Shown: positions 59,901-62,635 of the stretch, piece after piece
How positions within the stretch are numbered: position 1 is the first letter of the stretch
Layout of the letters: every line of letters starts with the position of its first letter
Source: Echinometra lucunter
Taxonomy: Eukaryota; Echinodermata; Echinoidea; Camarodonta; Echinometridae
Length of the DNA stretch: 64,000 nucleotides
Assembly: GCA_029962745.1 (NCBI GenBank)
Contig: CM057161.1
Span: 7,081,876-7,145,875, forward strand
Reading direction: 5' to 3'
Position numbers and translations under genes: made by a program
Notes under the pieces: model-generated
Told to the model about the DNA's origin: nothing
Databases searched by the model: none
The model's input: the letters and a program-made list of their open reading frames with translations, nothing else

Positions 59901-60202
59901 TAAATATAACAACCAGTGAAGGCAATACAACATTTAAAACCTCAAGCCAAGAAGATTTACATCATCAACATCAAGTCATCATGACTGTTTGACACTGATT
60001 ACTGTCTCCACTCTCTGCTCTGCAACTGTTTGGTTTTTACTGTCTCAGAGTCAGTGTCTGTGCATCTCTGATTTTGAGTTTAAATACTAGGCCTAGTAAA
60101 ACTTGATATTGATCAGAAACAAGCAACAACTGTGAATAGCTTAAATATAGGTTATAACTTCTGAATGAGAAATCATCGGACTTACCAAACATCCACTGTC
60201 AT
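770..60202 (-). CDS. BRCA2: BRCA2 homologue, 24-exon gene model
   Basis: Overall gene; exons are listed separately. BRCA2 loads RAD51 on single-stranded DNA during homologous recombination and protects stalled forks in the nucleus. Seen here, N to C: a PALB2-type LGxxxxxWF motif, an SLGAE...SSLATPP block, about 24 BRC repeats, and the helical-OB1-OB2/tower-OB3 region with blocks such as [38 protein letters not shown] and AIKFW, then a TR2-like C-terminus. I placed splice sites by GT/AG and reading phase; coding exons sum to 12,474 nt (4,157 codons plus stop), with no frameshift in the model. The longer protein than human comes mainly from the BRC exon and the last exon. Exon 1 with the start codon and exon 9 are tentative. 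No other family combines these domains. Confidence 0.95.
3162..3569. mobile_element. TTAA-flanked MITE, CCCATAGAGG family
   Basis: 408 bp flanked by TTAA on both sides. The left tip is CCCATAGAGGTACAG; the right tip is decayed (CTTCTTTGGG). A perfect subterminal hairpin GTGTCTCC-TT-AGGAGACAC follows the left tip. TTAA duplication and CCC-starting TIRs are the mark of piggyBac-type elements; it is non-coding and hence non-autonomous. Confidence 0.75.
3588..3773 (-). CDS. BRCA2: BRCA2 exon 23, end of OB3
   Basis: A 186-nt exon (TTTTGTAG|GCT to ATAAAG|GTGCTT), phase 0 both ends. It encodes [20 protein letters not shown]...[20 protein letters not shown]. Human has [20 protein letters not shown]...[20 protein letters not shown]. 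A TTAA-flanked MITE ends 19 bp beyond the exon edge. Confidence 0.92.
4470..4563 (-). CDS. BRCA2: BRCA2 exon 22, OB3
   Basis: A 94-nt exon (TTACCTCAG|CAG to CAGCG|GTAAGT). It encodes [20 protein letters not shown] and [11 protein letters not shown], matching human [24 protein letters not shown] of OB3. Confidence 0.92.
5875..6001. mobile_element. 127-bp foldback element
   Basis: Starts ATGACGTAAAAGTGGGTACC and ends with nearly its reverse complement (GGTACCCACTTTGACGTCAT), around a palindromic centre ACAATATGTATTGT. One more tip copy (ATAAAAGTGGGTACC) lies at about 6008-6022. Small MITE-like structure with no coding. Confidence 0.55.
6200..7150 (+). mobile_element. LINE 3' end fragment
   Basis: Positions 6240-6518 encode a tail with [20 protein letters not shown] and [12 protein letters not shown], a pattern typical of the C-terminus of non-LTR retrotransposon reverse transcriptases. 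A 3' UTR ends in AATAAATTGAAATTGAAATTG plus A11 at about 7150. The catalytic part is absent, so this is a 5'-truncated insertion. Confidence 0.7.
7170..7547 (+). CDS. Orphan acidic reading frame, 125 codons
   Basis: ATG-started frame directly behind the LINE tail. It encodes a Cys/His start ([11 protein letters not shown]), then an acidic Asp/Thr/Ser-rich body ([11 protein letters not shown]), ending [13 protein letters not shown] do not recognise it. It is followed by AT-rich sequence and a 'gaactgaactgaatg' run at about 7800 that looks like another retroelement tail, so it may be part of a retroposed transcript or element ORF. It lies in a BRCA2 intron on the opposite strand. Confidence 0.3.
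   Translation: MTCTASDCYHLANEDLIKIHNKDEDTEDSLLSDATYSIIRYLDEMDSDSFTDVSSITTDNEDDDDTFSTVTDSTNYTHDLSVDDISNVIYDAWLATRILQKGSLMSPSDCIFTEPIFLIQTTTTI
8198..8401 (-). CDS. BRCA2: BRCA2 exon 21, OB2-OB3 junction
   Basis: A 204-nt exon (CACACACAG|GAACATG to CCCAA|GTGAGT). It encodes [20 protein letters not shown]...[16 protein letters not shown], matching human [20 protein letters not shown]...SEVDLIGFVVSVVKK. An inner acceptor (GTTCAG|CTAG) would create an in-frame stop, so the outer one is used. Confidence 0.9.
8991..9172 (-). CDS. BRCA2: BRCA2 exon 20, second half of OB2
   Basis: A 182-nt exon (TATTCTAG|GGC to GGAAG|GTAATT). It encodes [20 protein letters not shown]...[31 protein letters not shown]. 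Human has [49 protein letters not shown]. The EGKR(F/Y)RI core is intact. Confidence 0.92.
9178..9295. repeat. GA-rich microsatellite
   Basis: Interrupted (GA)n run immediately upstream, in transcript sense, of the exon 20 acceptor. On the minus strand it is a long (CT)n pyrimidine tract that merges with the splice-site polypyrimidine tract. Confidence 0.85.
9494..9849. mobile_element. GGGCCC-tipped MITE split by a SINE
   Basis: Tips GGGCCCTGTTTCATAAAACT and its reverse complement at the right end (AAGTTTTATGAAACAGGGCCC). The interior is interrupted at 9636 by a tRNA-derived SINE; the flanking AAGTTTTAT(A/G)AAA occurs on both sides of the SINE, as a target duplication would. Confidence 0.7.
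9636..9830 (+). mobile_element. tRNA-derived SINE
   Basis: The head GGTGCCGTAGTCTAGTGGTT (A-box-like) is followed by GGGGATTTGATCCCC (B-box-like), then a non-tRNA body and a T-rich end. The tRNA cloverleaf is incomplete, so it is not a tRNA gene. It is inserted in the MITE at 9494-9849. Confidence 0.7.
10011..10130 (-). CDS. BRCA2: BRCA2 exon 19, descending tower helix
   Basis: A 120-nt exon (TCTTTTCAG|GCT to AAAGAG|GTAGGT), phase 0 both ends. It encodes [20 protein letters not shown] and [20 protein letters not shown], aligned with human [40 protein letters not shown]. It is helical with no proline. Confidence 0.9.
10298..12550. mobile_element. 2.25-kb TTAA element, long relative of the MITEs
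   Basis: Flanked by TTAA (10294-10297 and 12551-12554). Left tip CCCATAGACGTACAG, right tip GTACGTCTATGGG. A subterminal hairpin GCGTCGCC-TA-AAGGCGACG matches the hairpin position of the 0.4-kb family. There is no transposase frame inside; it contains (TG)n at 11070-11097. It fills most of the exon 18-19 intron. Confidence 0.72.
12555..12745 (+). mobile_element. Retroelement 3' tail
   Basis: AT-rich stretch ending TCAATAAATTGAATTGAATTG followed by A14 and another GAAATTGAATTG. This is the tail style of the LINE copies at 7150 and 34080. Only the 3' end is present. Confidence 0.5.
12863..12993 (-). CDS. BRCA2: BRCA2 exon 18, tower tip
   Basis: A 131-nt exon (TTGCGCAG|GTCAAGG to TTTGAG|GTGAGT). 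It encodes [19 protein letters not shown] and [24 protein letters not shown], aligned with human [35 protein letters not shown]. This belongs to the three-helix bundle at the tower tip. Confidence 0.9.
13275..13304. repeat. 30-bp perfect palindrome
   Basis: ATTCATGGTATAGTG followed directly by its exact reverse complement, with no spacer. It lies in the intron between exons 17 and 18 and is not part of a larger TIR pair that I could see. Confidence 0.85.
13739..13892 (-). CDS. BRCA2: BRCA2 exon 17, first tower helix
   Basis: The acceptor is TTGGTCAG|TTC. It encodes [20 protein letters not shown], then a long helix ([20 protein letters not shown]), matching human [20 protein letters not shown]...LFTKIQEEFE, the ascending tower strand. 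Two donors lie 6 nt apart: GCTG|GTAAAG (exon end 13745) and AAAG|GTAATC (13739); both keep frame and differ by Lys-Gly. Confidence 0.9.
14044..14223 (-). CDS. BRCA2: BRCA2 exon 16, OB1 to OB2
   Basis: A 180-nt exon (TTTTTGCAG|ATC to ATGCAG|GTAATT), phase 0 both ends. It encodes [40 protein letters not shown] and [20 protein letters not shown]. Human has [20 protein letters not shown]...[33 protein letters not shown]. It is the most strongly conserved exon in the window. Confidence 0.95.
15139..15298. mobile_element. 160-bp foldback MITE next to exon 15 donor
   Basis: Starts AGGGCCCTTTTGCATAAAAC and ends TTCTTTGCAACAGGGCT, with inner inverted segments (actttgccatcaatggtaac against attgatggcaaagttaccat). 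It ends about 14 bp from the exon 15 splice donor. Related to the GGGCCC family at 9494. Confidence 0.7.
15313..15492 (-). CDS. BRCA2: BRCA2 exon 15, OB1
   Basis: A 180-nt exon (CTCCTCTAG|AGT to CTTGAG|GTTAGT), phase 0 both ends. It encodes [20 protein letters not shown]...[19 protein letters not shown]. Human has [20 protein letters not shown]...IILHGAELVGSPDACTPLE. This is the central OB1 fold. A MITE ends about 14 bp beyond the donor. Confidence 0.94.
17410..17462. repeat. GA/GACA microsatellite
   Basis: (GA)n run changing to (GACA)n inside the pogo-like element, upstream of its transposase. Confidence 0.8.
17706..19069 (+). pseudogene. Decayed pogo-like DDE transposase
   Basis: The frame is open from about 17706 to a TGA at 18923, then continues 47 codons in the same frame to the TGA at 19067. 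The start region ([19 protein letters not shown]) is the N-terminal helix-turn-helix. Later come [22 protein letters not shown] (Asp at 18311), [10 protein letters not shown] (Asp at 18656) and CTDTLQPLD (Asp at 18764); the last two are 36 residues apart, fitting the pogo DDE_1 domain. The internal stop falls before the conserved WMI...RDLIVKGF segment. Upstream, [13 protein letters not shown] sits in another frame (about 17690), so a second lesion or an intron lies near 17715. All three acidic residues remain, but the enzyme is probably inactive. Confidence 0.88.
20606..20804 (-). CDS. BRCA2: BRCA2 exon 14, helical/OB1
   Basis: A 199-nt exon (TTCTGCAG|GTTCC to GGAAG|GTGGGT). It encodes [20 protein letters not shown] and [28 protein letters not shown]..., aligned with human [43 protein letters not shown]. 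It spans the end of the helical domain and the start of OB1. Confidence 0.94.
20874..20962. repeat. CT/GT/CTGT microsatellite
   Basis: (CT)n then (GT)n then (CTGT)n, located between exon 14 and its decayed partial copy. Confidence 0.85.
20963..21056 (-). pseudogene. Decayed partial copy of BRCA2 exon 14
   Basis: On the minus strand it encodes [20 protein letters not shown] and [10 protein letters not shown], clearly derived from exon 14 ([30 protein letters not shown]). It has a one-codon insertion, no AG at the acceptor position (real: CTGCAG|GTTCC, here 'tatctgat'), and runs into a microsatellite instead of the rest of the exon. It is about 150 bp upstream, in transcript sense, of the real exon. 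Confidence 0.85.
21180..21650. repeat. Two diverged direct repeats of about 250 bp
   Basis: The segments at about 21225-21400 and 21475-21650 share 'tatttcataatg(t/c)cactcaaatgag' and 'gaagccttg(g/a)caacca', each preceded by an A-run. An old tandem duplication within the intron. Confidence 0.65.
21652..22125. mobile_element. MITE with A/T-run tips
   Basis: The left part reads (a)nTTTTTGTTTGCCGCAACCCGAACGACC; the right part ends ACCGACCAACCC...ACGGCAAACAAACATTTTTTTTTT, an imperfect inverted match. It ends about 50 bp from the exon 13 donor. Confidence 0.5.
22176..22304 (-). CDS. BRCA2: BRCA2 exon 13, helical domain core
   Basis: A 129-nt exon (TTTGCAG|TGCTC to GGAAG|GTCAGA). It encodes [20 protein letters not shown], then [23 protein letters not shown], almost identical to human ALCDTPGVDPKLI...[21 protein letters not shown]. 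The less usual GTCAGA donor is required: the upstream CTAG|GTGG donor would break the frame, while this one joins to exon 14 with the same spacing as human. Confidence 0.94.
22472..22600 (-). pseudogene. Duplicated exon 13 acceptor region
   Basis: A copy of 22288-22440, including the splice acceptor (TCTTTGCAG|TGCTCTGCTTGACAC) and about 15 nt of exon 13, then the upstream intron. It could act as a decoy 3' splice site upstream of the real exon. Exon similarity stops after about 15 nt. Confidence 0.7.
23085..23365. repeat. Two diverged tandem units of about 165 bp
   Basis: Both units share 'accaatgt(a/g)tgt' and 'aaattt(c)c(t/a)tgagcattgct(t/c)gaaaa(a/c)tga', plus 'atgc(c/t)gttacca'. They resemble the units of pearl-like minisatellites, but no flanking ends are visible. 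Confidence 0.55.
23432..23619 (-). CDS. BRCA2: BRCA2 exon 12, helical domain
   Basis: A 188-nt exon (ACTATCAG|CTG to TACAA|GTAAGA). It encodes [20 protein letters not shown], then YEFAGEDHF...[28 protein letters not shown]. Human has [23 protein letters not shown]...[25 protein letters not shown], so NAE, LADGG and GK(K/E)EFY are kept. Confidence 0.93.
23671..24367. mobile_element. GGGTGATTTCAAGT element
   Basis: The left tip GGGTGATTTCAAGTTCGGTG and the reverse complement of the right tip GGGTGATTTCAAGTACGGTG match. The interior is full of 'ggtgttggtgtt' repeats, and an inner tip copy near 24285 suggests an internal duplication. No coding. It sits 51 bp from exon 12. Confidence 0.65.
25103..25597. 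repeat. Recent tandem duplication of about 246 bp
   Basis: 25103-25345 and 25349-25597 are nearly identical ('aaaatgatctacagtaatac' through 'gtttacaatgcattattatc'). There are only scattered differences, so the duplication is young. Confidence 0.85.
25598..26175 (-). mobile_element. tRNA-derived SINE split by a MITE
   Basis: The body 'ccaggtacccatttatacacctgggtagag' (25610-25650) matches the SINE body at 51220-51250. The tRNA-like head lies at 26085-26170 (B-box-like GGGCTCGATTCCCAC on the minus strand). Between them sits the TTAA MITE at 25659-26066. Confidence 0.65.
25659..26066. mobile_element. TTAA-flanked MITE, CCCATTCGT family, copy 1
   Basis: 408 bp, flanked by TTAA at 25655-25658 and 26067-26070. 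Left tip CCCATTCGTGACAG, right tip CTGTAACGAATGGG. A subterminal hairpin CCACA-TTT-TGTGG lies just inside. Intact non-autonomous piggyBac-like element inserted in a SINE. Confidence 0.85.
26495..26524. repeat. CAA microsatellite
   Basis: (CAA)n, about nine units, in the exon 11-12 intron. Confidence 0.85.
27669..27785 (-). CDS. BRCA2: BRCA2 exon 11, start of helical domain
   Basis: A 117-nt exon (CTTGTAG|AAA to CTGAG|GTAAGA), phase 0 both ends. It encodes [21 protein letters not shown] and [18 protein letters not shown]. It matches human KKKQRQRVFPQPGSLYLAK...LPRISLKAAVG, including GSL and RISL. This begins the alpha-helical domain that binds DSS1 and single-stranded DNA. Confidence 0.88.
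28689..30477. mobile_element. pearl/HINE-like element A
   Basis: Begins near 'aacaaggcaaacgccaag' with GTCTCGCCTGC and ends GCAGGCGAGACAAAAA, an inverted subterminal pair. The core is a minisatellite (29028-30360), then a GACGCC-rich microsatellite. This architecture (conserved ends, core of about 160-bp repeats, microsatellite) is that of pearl/DINE-1-type Helitron-like non-autonomous elements. Confidence 0.65.
29028..30360. repeat. 161-bp minisatellite with four-unit higher-order repeat
   Basis: Units start near 29028, 29188, 29348, 29510, 29670, 29832, 29993, 30155 and 30315. Units 1-4 and 5-8 match in order (for example 'gattccacgtcaaagctat' only in units 1 and 5), giving a 642-bp higher-order period repeated twice. 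Most units contain TGACCTTTGACC. Confidence 0.88.
30630..30730. mobile_element. SINE-like tail with (TTA)n
   Basis: 'ccaagtcctttggaagcgcatagagacgtta...gatatgcgccatacaagaac' followed by (TTA)n. A diverged copy lies at 13445-13530. Probably a short interspersed element tail; no tRNA head is seen. Confidence 0.45.
31195..31292. repeat. G-run/C-run cluster
   Basis: G14-C-G9 followed 40 bp later by C14; the two runs are complementary and could fold back on each other or form G-quadruplexes. Confidence 0.7.
32192..33442. mobile_element. pearl/HINE-like element B
   Basis: Start 'aacaaggcgtttgcgatgttgtgtctcgcccac', then six units of about 158 bp (TGACCTTTGACCTTACCATG...), then (ACGG)n at 33337-33390, then TCACCTCCGGTGGGCGAGAC and A5. 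Ends and order match element C. Confidence 0.75.
33443..34091 (+). mobile_element. Probable retroelement 3' remnant
   Basis: AT-rich, with 'tttaattgaattgaattgttattcattgatta' then A10 at 34080-34089, the tail style of the other LINE copies. The upstream part carries no recognisable protein. Confidence 0.35.
35232..35424 (-). CDS. BRCA2: BRCA2 exon 10
   Basis: A 193-nt exon (TTTCTACAG|TAGC to GGAGG|GTATGT). It encodes [20 protein letters not shown], an acidic stretch, then [20 protein letters not shown]. The last part aligns with human LITSLQNARDIQDMRIKKK, just ahead of the helical domain, and the PFVKP patch resembles human FVPPFK. It ends in phase 0. Confidence 0.85.
35726..35762 (-). CDS. 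BRCA2: BRCA2 exon 9, 37-nt micro-exon
   Basis: The donor ATCAG|GTAAGC is strong. Two acceptors are possible: TTAAAAG|CTCTGCAG gives 37 nt and keeps frame with exons 8 and 10 ([13 protein letters not shown]), while CTCTGCAG| gives 29 nt and breaks the frame. I chose the in-frame one despite its weak pyrimidine tract. The exon could be skipped or mis-set; transcript data would settle it. Confidence 0.55.
35881..36277. mobile_element. CCCATTCGT-family MITE, copy 3
   Basis: TTAA at 35877-35880, then CCCATTCGTGACAGAGGGTC and the family interior through 'ggctttaaataattcctgta'. The right tip (ACGAATGGGTTAA) is missing. Confidence 0.8.
36873..38556. mobile_element. pearl/HINE-like element C
   Basis: Start 'aacaagccaatagcaagattgtgtctcgcccac', three to four diverged units (36960-37500), then about six units (37530-38440) nearly identical to element B, (ACGG)n at 38448-38508 and the same GTGGGCGAGACAAAAA end. 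Confidence 0.75.
38637..38708 (-). CDS. BRCA2: BRCA2 exon 8
   Basis: A 72-nt exon (CATTTTAG|CTCC to AACTG|GTAAAT), phase 1 in and out. It encodes [23 protein letters not shown], a basic linker between the BRC exon and the DNA-binding region, at the position of human exons 12-13. No known motif is visible. Splice sites and phase support it; there is little sequence conservation. Confidence 0.75.
39460..39852. mobile_element. CCCATTCGT-family MITE, old inverted copy
   Basis: Flanked by TTAA (39456-39459 and 39853-39856), in reverse orientation, with many substitutions. The subterminal CCACACAATGTGG hairpin is still recognisable. Confidence 0.65.
40190..40330. repeat. Tandem duplication of about 65 bp
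   Basis: Two copies of 'aaagacacaatatcttctttctccagtaaa(t/a)tgaattaaatgatacatga' next to exon 7. A looser 'aataatgaaaaaataatg' repeat lies just upstream (39995-40100). Confidence 0.75.
40648..46413 (-). CDS. BRCA2: BRCA2 exon 7, giant BRC-repeat exon
   Basis: A single 5,766-nt exon (TTTTTCAG|CATTTAC to TATAAGC|GTAAGT), equivalent to human exon 11. It encodes about 1,922 residues with about 24 BRC repeats of the form GFQTAxGKxIxVSExxLxKAKxLL. The first three are clustered near the start; after a spacer of about 450 residues come repeats 4-12, scattered, then 13-23 back to back at 38 residues, and a last divergent one. BRC repeats bind RAD51 through FxxA and a downstream hydrophobic-acidic motif. 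Twelve repeats keep FxxA and twelve read FxTG. The tail ([12 protein letters not shown]...) is basic. Confidence 0.95.
40972..45913 (-). repeat. 24 BRC repeats (protein-level array)
   Basis: Counting in protein order I find 24 units. Units 1-10, 14 and 22 contain F-x-x-A (FSSA, FQSA, FISA, FKTA, FQTA, FQPA, FHSA). Units 11-13, 15-21, 23 and 24 contain FQTG or FKTG. Most keep the downstream SExxLxKAxxxL helix and an acidic end (LADE, LAES). Units 8 (FQPARESK) and 11 (KQFPSTD) look the most degenerate. Human BRCA2 has eight such repeats. Confidence 0.9.
41117..42370 (-). repeat. Tandem 114-bp units, BRC repeats 13-23
   Basis: Eleven consecutive units of exactly 38 codons with no linker between them. 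Units 15-19 are nearly identical at DNA level, including spacers that alternate between DALPDQTIA and [18 protein letters not shown]. The edge units (13, 14, 20-23) are more divergent, as expected for an array growing from its middle by unequal exchange. Confidence 0.92.
46846..47035 (-). mobile_element. tRNA-derived SINE, copy on minus strand
   Basis: The minus strand begins GGCGCTGTGGCTCAGTGGTA (A-box) with GTCTCGTAACC (anticodon-like loop) and ACCTGGGTTC (B-box part). The body matches the plus-strand copy at 52868-53070 (aagcatgtgcatgcttgttagcaagcaac). It lies in the exon 6-7 intron. Confidence 0.75.
47157..48870 (-). CDS. BRCA2: BRCA2 exon 6, long disordered exon
   Basis: A 1,714-nt exon from GACAG|GATGTT to CACAAT|GTAAGT, open throughout and in phase with both neighbours. 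It encodes about 571 residues rich in Ser, Asp, Glu and Thr, with segments such as [20 protein letters not shown] and [14 protein letters not shown] find no BRC repeat or folded domain. By position it corresponds to human exons 8-10, where the protein is also poorly conserved. It is probably a disordered linker with Ser/Thr-Pro phosphorylation sites. Confidence 0.87.
49327..49736. mobile_element. TTAA-flanked MITE, CCCATAGAGG family, copy 2
   Basis: Flanked by TTAA (49323-49326 and 49737-49740). Left tip CCCACAGAGGTACAG, right tip CTGTACCTCTATGGG. The interior is aligned with 3162-3569. It ends 49 bp from exon 5. Confidence 0.82.
49785..49946 (-). CDS. BRCA2: BRCA2 exon 5, SLGAE/SSLATPP block
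   Basis: The acceptor is CCACCAG|TCT and the donor CCCAT|GTGAGT (162 nt, phase 0 both ends). It encodes [21 protein letters not shown] followed by TSSLATPP. Human BRCA2 has SLGAEVDPDMSW then SSSLATPP around residues 193-209, a segment phosphorylated by PLK1 and CDK; the Ala-Thr-Pro-Pro core is unchanged here. This is the most diagnostic N-terminal block of the gene. Confidence 0.92.
50279..50559 (-). CDS. BRCA2: BRCA2 exon 4
   Basis: The exon starts after AAATAG| (phase requires this acceptor rather than the nearby CAG alternatives) and ends GTTTG|GTATGT in phase 0. It contains an acidic run (EEEDEDEEE), then [17 protein letters not shown], which resembles human VCGSLFHTPKFVKG ahead of the SLGAE block. 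The acceptor has a poor pyrimidine tract, so the 5' edge is less sure than the 3' edge. Confidence 0.8.
51100..51346 (-). mobile_element. tRNA-derived SINE, full-length-looking
   Basis: Minus-strand head GTAGAGGTGTTGTGGTGCAG with GTGGATAAG (A-box), GGGGTTCGAATCCCTG (B-box), then body 'ctctacccacgtaaaaatgggtaccggcagg', ending in GCGCTATATAAATATCC and (ATT)n. The B-box is the best match to consensus in the window. Confidence 0.78.
51685..51865 (-). CDS. BRCA2: BRCA2 exon 3
   Basis: The acceptor is TTTTCCAG|GAC and the donor AAAG|GTGAGA (181 nt, phase 0 in, one base out). The start, DFLKTPQ, followed by [13 protein letters not shown], parallels human NLFKTPQ...STPIIFKEQGLTLP directly after the PALB2 segment. 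The region is probably disordered. The remainder, rich in Pro, Ser and Lys, has no recognisable domain. Confidence 0.87.
51940..52177. mobile_element. pearl-like element D, single-unit relic
   Basis: One diverged unit (tttgacctcatttgacctttgacc...ccaagtttggttac), then GGACGGACGGACA, then 'atcctttggtctcactcc' and 'ggtggctaaacaaaaa', the decayed end of the family. Confidence 0.6.
52868..53072 (+). mobile_element. tRNA-derived SINE
   Basis: The head GGGCGCTGTGGCTCAGTGGA contains an A-box, then GTCTCGTAACC, then CGGGTCCGAAACC (B-box). It would fold partly as a tRNA, but a non-tRNA body follows and a second copy sits at 46846-47035, so it is a SINE rather than a tRNA gene. Confidence 0.78.
53247..53388 (-). 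CDS. BRCA2: BRCA2 exon 2, PALB2-binding motif
   Basis: The exon encodes [17 protein letters not shown] and then LGEVDTSWF (53321-53295) followed by acidic residues. Human BRCA2 has LGPISLNWFEE at residues 24-34, the segment that binds the PALB2 WD40 domain; Leu, Gly, Trp and Phe are kept at identical spacing. The donor is GGAG|GTGAGC, ending in phase 0. Two acceptors are possible: AATCTAG| gives this exon and fits exon 1, while TTTACTAG| gives a start at 53401 and would need a one-base overhang from a different first exon. Confidence 0.85.
53402..55049. other. Intron 1, AT-rich, little recognisable
   Basis: No gene or clear transposon seen on either strand. A plus-strand reading frame at 54223-54561 has no family I know and no conserved-looking motif. 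C-run/A-run at 54717-54740. Confidence 0.4.
55050..55356. mobile_element. 307-bp TA-flanked MITE
   Basis: Flanked by TA. Tips AAGGTGCGTTCAGATATGAT and the reverse complement of the right tip, AAGGTGCGTTCAGATATTAT; both continue with ATGCGACTTT. No coding. TA target duplication fits a Tc1/mariner-type deletion derivative. Confidence 0.78.
55700..56005. repeat. Foldback cluster of ACTGGTA motifs
   Basis: Many copies of 'tactggt', 'accagtt' and 'ggaaattggtatactgg' in both orientations, the left half complementary to the right half ('ccataccaatttccatattg'). A palindromic MITE-like structure; exact ends not resolved. Confidence 0.5.
56006..58295. other. Intron 1, no gene seen
   Basis: AT-rich, with an inverted-repeat pair: 'agcttggttgcctaaacagcaaccttgagcaatttgcataatttgcat' (about 56333-56380) and its complement near 57460-57508. 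Nearby 'gatacggaacttcaatagcgttgtcaatcttgtgaattcaacctttgatgaaac' (56465-56517) also pairs with 57320-57370. The pairs bracket about 1.1 kb, suggesting a diverged foldback element of about 56330-57510 with no coding capacity. Confidence 0.4.
58296..59625 (-). pseudogene. LINE reverse transcriptase fragment
   Basis: Reading the minus strand from 59625 down: [64 protein letters not shown] (the catalytic YADD-type box, here FVDD), then [20 protein letters not shown] and [20 protein letters not shown]. This is the palm, thumb and C-terminal tail of a CR1/jockey-type reverse transcriptase. A stop after GFKKC and several frameshifts show it is dead. The 5' part (endonuclease) is missing. It lies in BRCA2 intron 1, in the same orientation as the gene. 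Confidence 0.88.
60186..60202 (-). CDS. BRCA2: BRCA2 exon 1, tentative start codon
   Basis: The minus strand has a strong donor (TTTG|GTAAGT, intron starting at 60185). An ATG at 60202-60200 lies 17 nt upstream and gives M-T-V-D-V plus two bases. Joined to the acceptor at 53389 these bases complete a Cys codon and stay in frame, placing the PALB2 motif near residue 29, as against about 24 in human. In human BRCA2 exon 1 is non-coding and the start is in exon 2, so a small unseen coding exon in the 6.8-kb intron is the main alternative. The exon presumably extends upstream as 5' UTR to somewhere between 60300 and 60560. Confidence 0.45.
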
Positions 60203-60600
60203 TCTTGATCTTGCTCGTCTGAATTCAGACTCAGTCAGCAGAATCCTAGTTACTACCCGGTCCCAATTTTTTCTTCATCGGCAACTGCCACACTGCCACG
60301 CCGGCACGGTCGGCTGATTTGATATCAGTTCACCGATGGATGAAAAGTTGCGTAAATTTTTTTTCACAGGGTAAAGACGATTCTGCTGTTCTGATATCTA
60401 AAGCTAGCGAACTTCCAAACCAGACAAAAGATATTCTAAACTAATCTTACACATACACAACAAACATCATAGCATATCAGAGGCACGTTCGGGAATAAGA
60501 GCTACAAATTGGCAAGAATCCAGTTGAAAAATCAAAAGTGGCGCCGCGCCATGTTCAAACGATACCCCCTGTGACGTGACGATACCGTACCGGAGTTTAA
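60203..60600 (-). promoter_or_regulatory. Candidate BRCA2 promoter and 5' UTR
   Basis: This lies directly upstream of the proposed start. On the minus strand I see AACATGGCGCGGCGCC at about 60556-60541, the most CpG-rich patch nearby, with a YY1-like AACATGGCG core. A TGACGTGACG (CRE-like) lies at 60572-60581 on the plus strand. The YY1-like ATG would open only a six-codon reading frame, and another ATG near 60285 opens a ten-codon frame, so transcription may start downstream of these. There is no clear TATA box. The assignment rests on position and base composition only. Confidence 0.3.
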
Positions 60601-62635
60601 GGTATATCGTTTTGTTGTTTTTGTTTTTGTTTTTGTTTTGTTTTTTGGGGGTGGAGCAACATGGAATAGTTCGAGCTAGAGGGGGAGGGGAGGGGGGAAG
60701 GGGGAAGGAGGTGAGGGGAAAAGAACTTGTTCTGCAAAATGAACTACATGTAGCAGTACATCTTGGAGGATGGGAGGGGGCTATAATTATGAGGAGAGAT
60801 GGGGGAGGCGGGATGCGAGGTGGAGGGGGAGGTAGAGGGAATGATCGAACATAAGATTACTTTTAGTTTTCAGTATCTTAATATTTCTCATATAATTTGA
60901 AAGATAATAGGTTTTAAAATAATAGGTATGTTGTATTTCTGTTACTGGAATTTGTTTGTTCAATTGAATATGCATTTCTTATGTTATTGAAATCAGCTTG
61001 TAGAATGTAGAATTTCTTTTGTTGTTGTTGTCATTATTACTTCTTATGATCCCGGATTATAAACTGTTCATCAAATATAAAATAAAATTCTTTTCAAATT
61101 TAAGAATTCAAATTCAAATTCATATTTCTTACAACATAAAAAAAACAGAAAAAGAAAACACTTCGCCCTTGGGGAAGCTTTATCAATACTCATTGGACAG
61201 TTCACTTTAAGATGAAATTTCTTCATTGAGCTATAACATAATATTTCTCATTTCTTACTGATATGGTGAAACAAGATTTTTCCTGGATGAGAATAGAAAC
61301 ACCTAATCCGTAATTTATTGTGTACACTGATTTATGATTTACAGTTAAGATGGAAAACGACAGCCTTTAATTATTTTGTAGAAGCCTAATGGGAGAGTTC
61401 TCAGATGTGTGACGTCACATTATGAATGATCACATTGCCAGTAAAAGGAGAGCGTTTTCCCCATACGATTTGAAAAGTGAAAAATCATTTATTTTCATCA
61501 TCGATCATCGCACGATGCGTATAATTATTTGAGAAATGGAATATTCTATCAGTTGAGTAGCATTACATTCAAACTGCAACAATGATGTAACAACATGAAA
61601 TACGTCAAGAAAATCAACTTTATAATTCCAATGGAAATGGTGCATCCGTAAAAGCATATAGGTTTAATGTGAATGCACCAAGAGCACTATTAGGAGTATT
61701 AGTGAAGTTTAAATGATAGCAATACAGTAATGAAAGACGATTTGAAAAAAAGGGAGGCTGGTAAGAGACACGCATTATTGTTGGTATTCAAATAATTTTT
61801 TTCTCGGTTTTTCCCCCGGAGACCGGAGTGAAACTTTCCACTTTTCATGGGATTGCCCTGTATATAGTTTGAAAGGAATTTTCCATAAATAAGTATAAAC
61901 AATTAATCTTTTCTTGCAGAGGTGAAAAACTGGGTGGGTTATATACTTGCGTGACCAGTGATGAGAACAGGTATTTTAAATGTAGGCCCTCTTTGTGAAA
62001 ACATATCAAGATTGTCGCTGCATGGGAATTTTTTTTTTCTTGTTCAAAAAATGGAACCCTTCTTCTTGTAAAAAAATCCACAAACAAACTGGTGACATAA
62101 AAAAACAGTCGATAAAATGTAAAAGTAATGCGATTTTCCGGCAATGAGGCAAAATTAGACGGTAGCTATTTGTGCCACGTAATGGCACATTTCGGTCAAC
62201 GAGTTTCCCGCAGTTTTCCTATTATTCATGCACGATTAATGCGCCAATATAATGTTCATGATATGAATAAACTTGAAAACCATAATAACTCTACCTCGAA
62301 AACAGTCGTAATTAGTAATTTTTAACATCAACCTTAATTATGTACCTTAAAAAAGGAACCGGTGCGCCGACCCATGAACGATTATTACCAGTGAAATTGT
62401 ACCTAAAATCCAATTACACATGAAAAATTCCCAAATGTCCCCTACACAGGAAGGGACACCCCCGCCCCCCCCCCCCCCTACAGTCGGGTGCCCCCTTTCA
62501 TAATAAGATCAATTTCACATAATGTCTGCAAGCCCATAAAAATGATTTTTACGGACTTGGGGGAGGGGCGTTTCATTAACAGTTGTCCACTGACACAATA
62601 TTCCCTTTAGTTCTTACAACTTTATCAGCGGCTGA
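60601..62635. other. Upstream flank, no gene seen
   Basis: G-rich purine stretch at 60660-60840 (gagggggaggggagggg), then AT-rich sequence. No exon-like or conserved protein segment was seen on either strand. Short C-run at 62460-62478. Confidence 0.45.

Noticed and set aside
60576..60854. Gly-rich 92-codon frame upstream of BRCA2
   Set aside because: Encoded by a G-rich purine tract with no codon bias or conserved motif.
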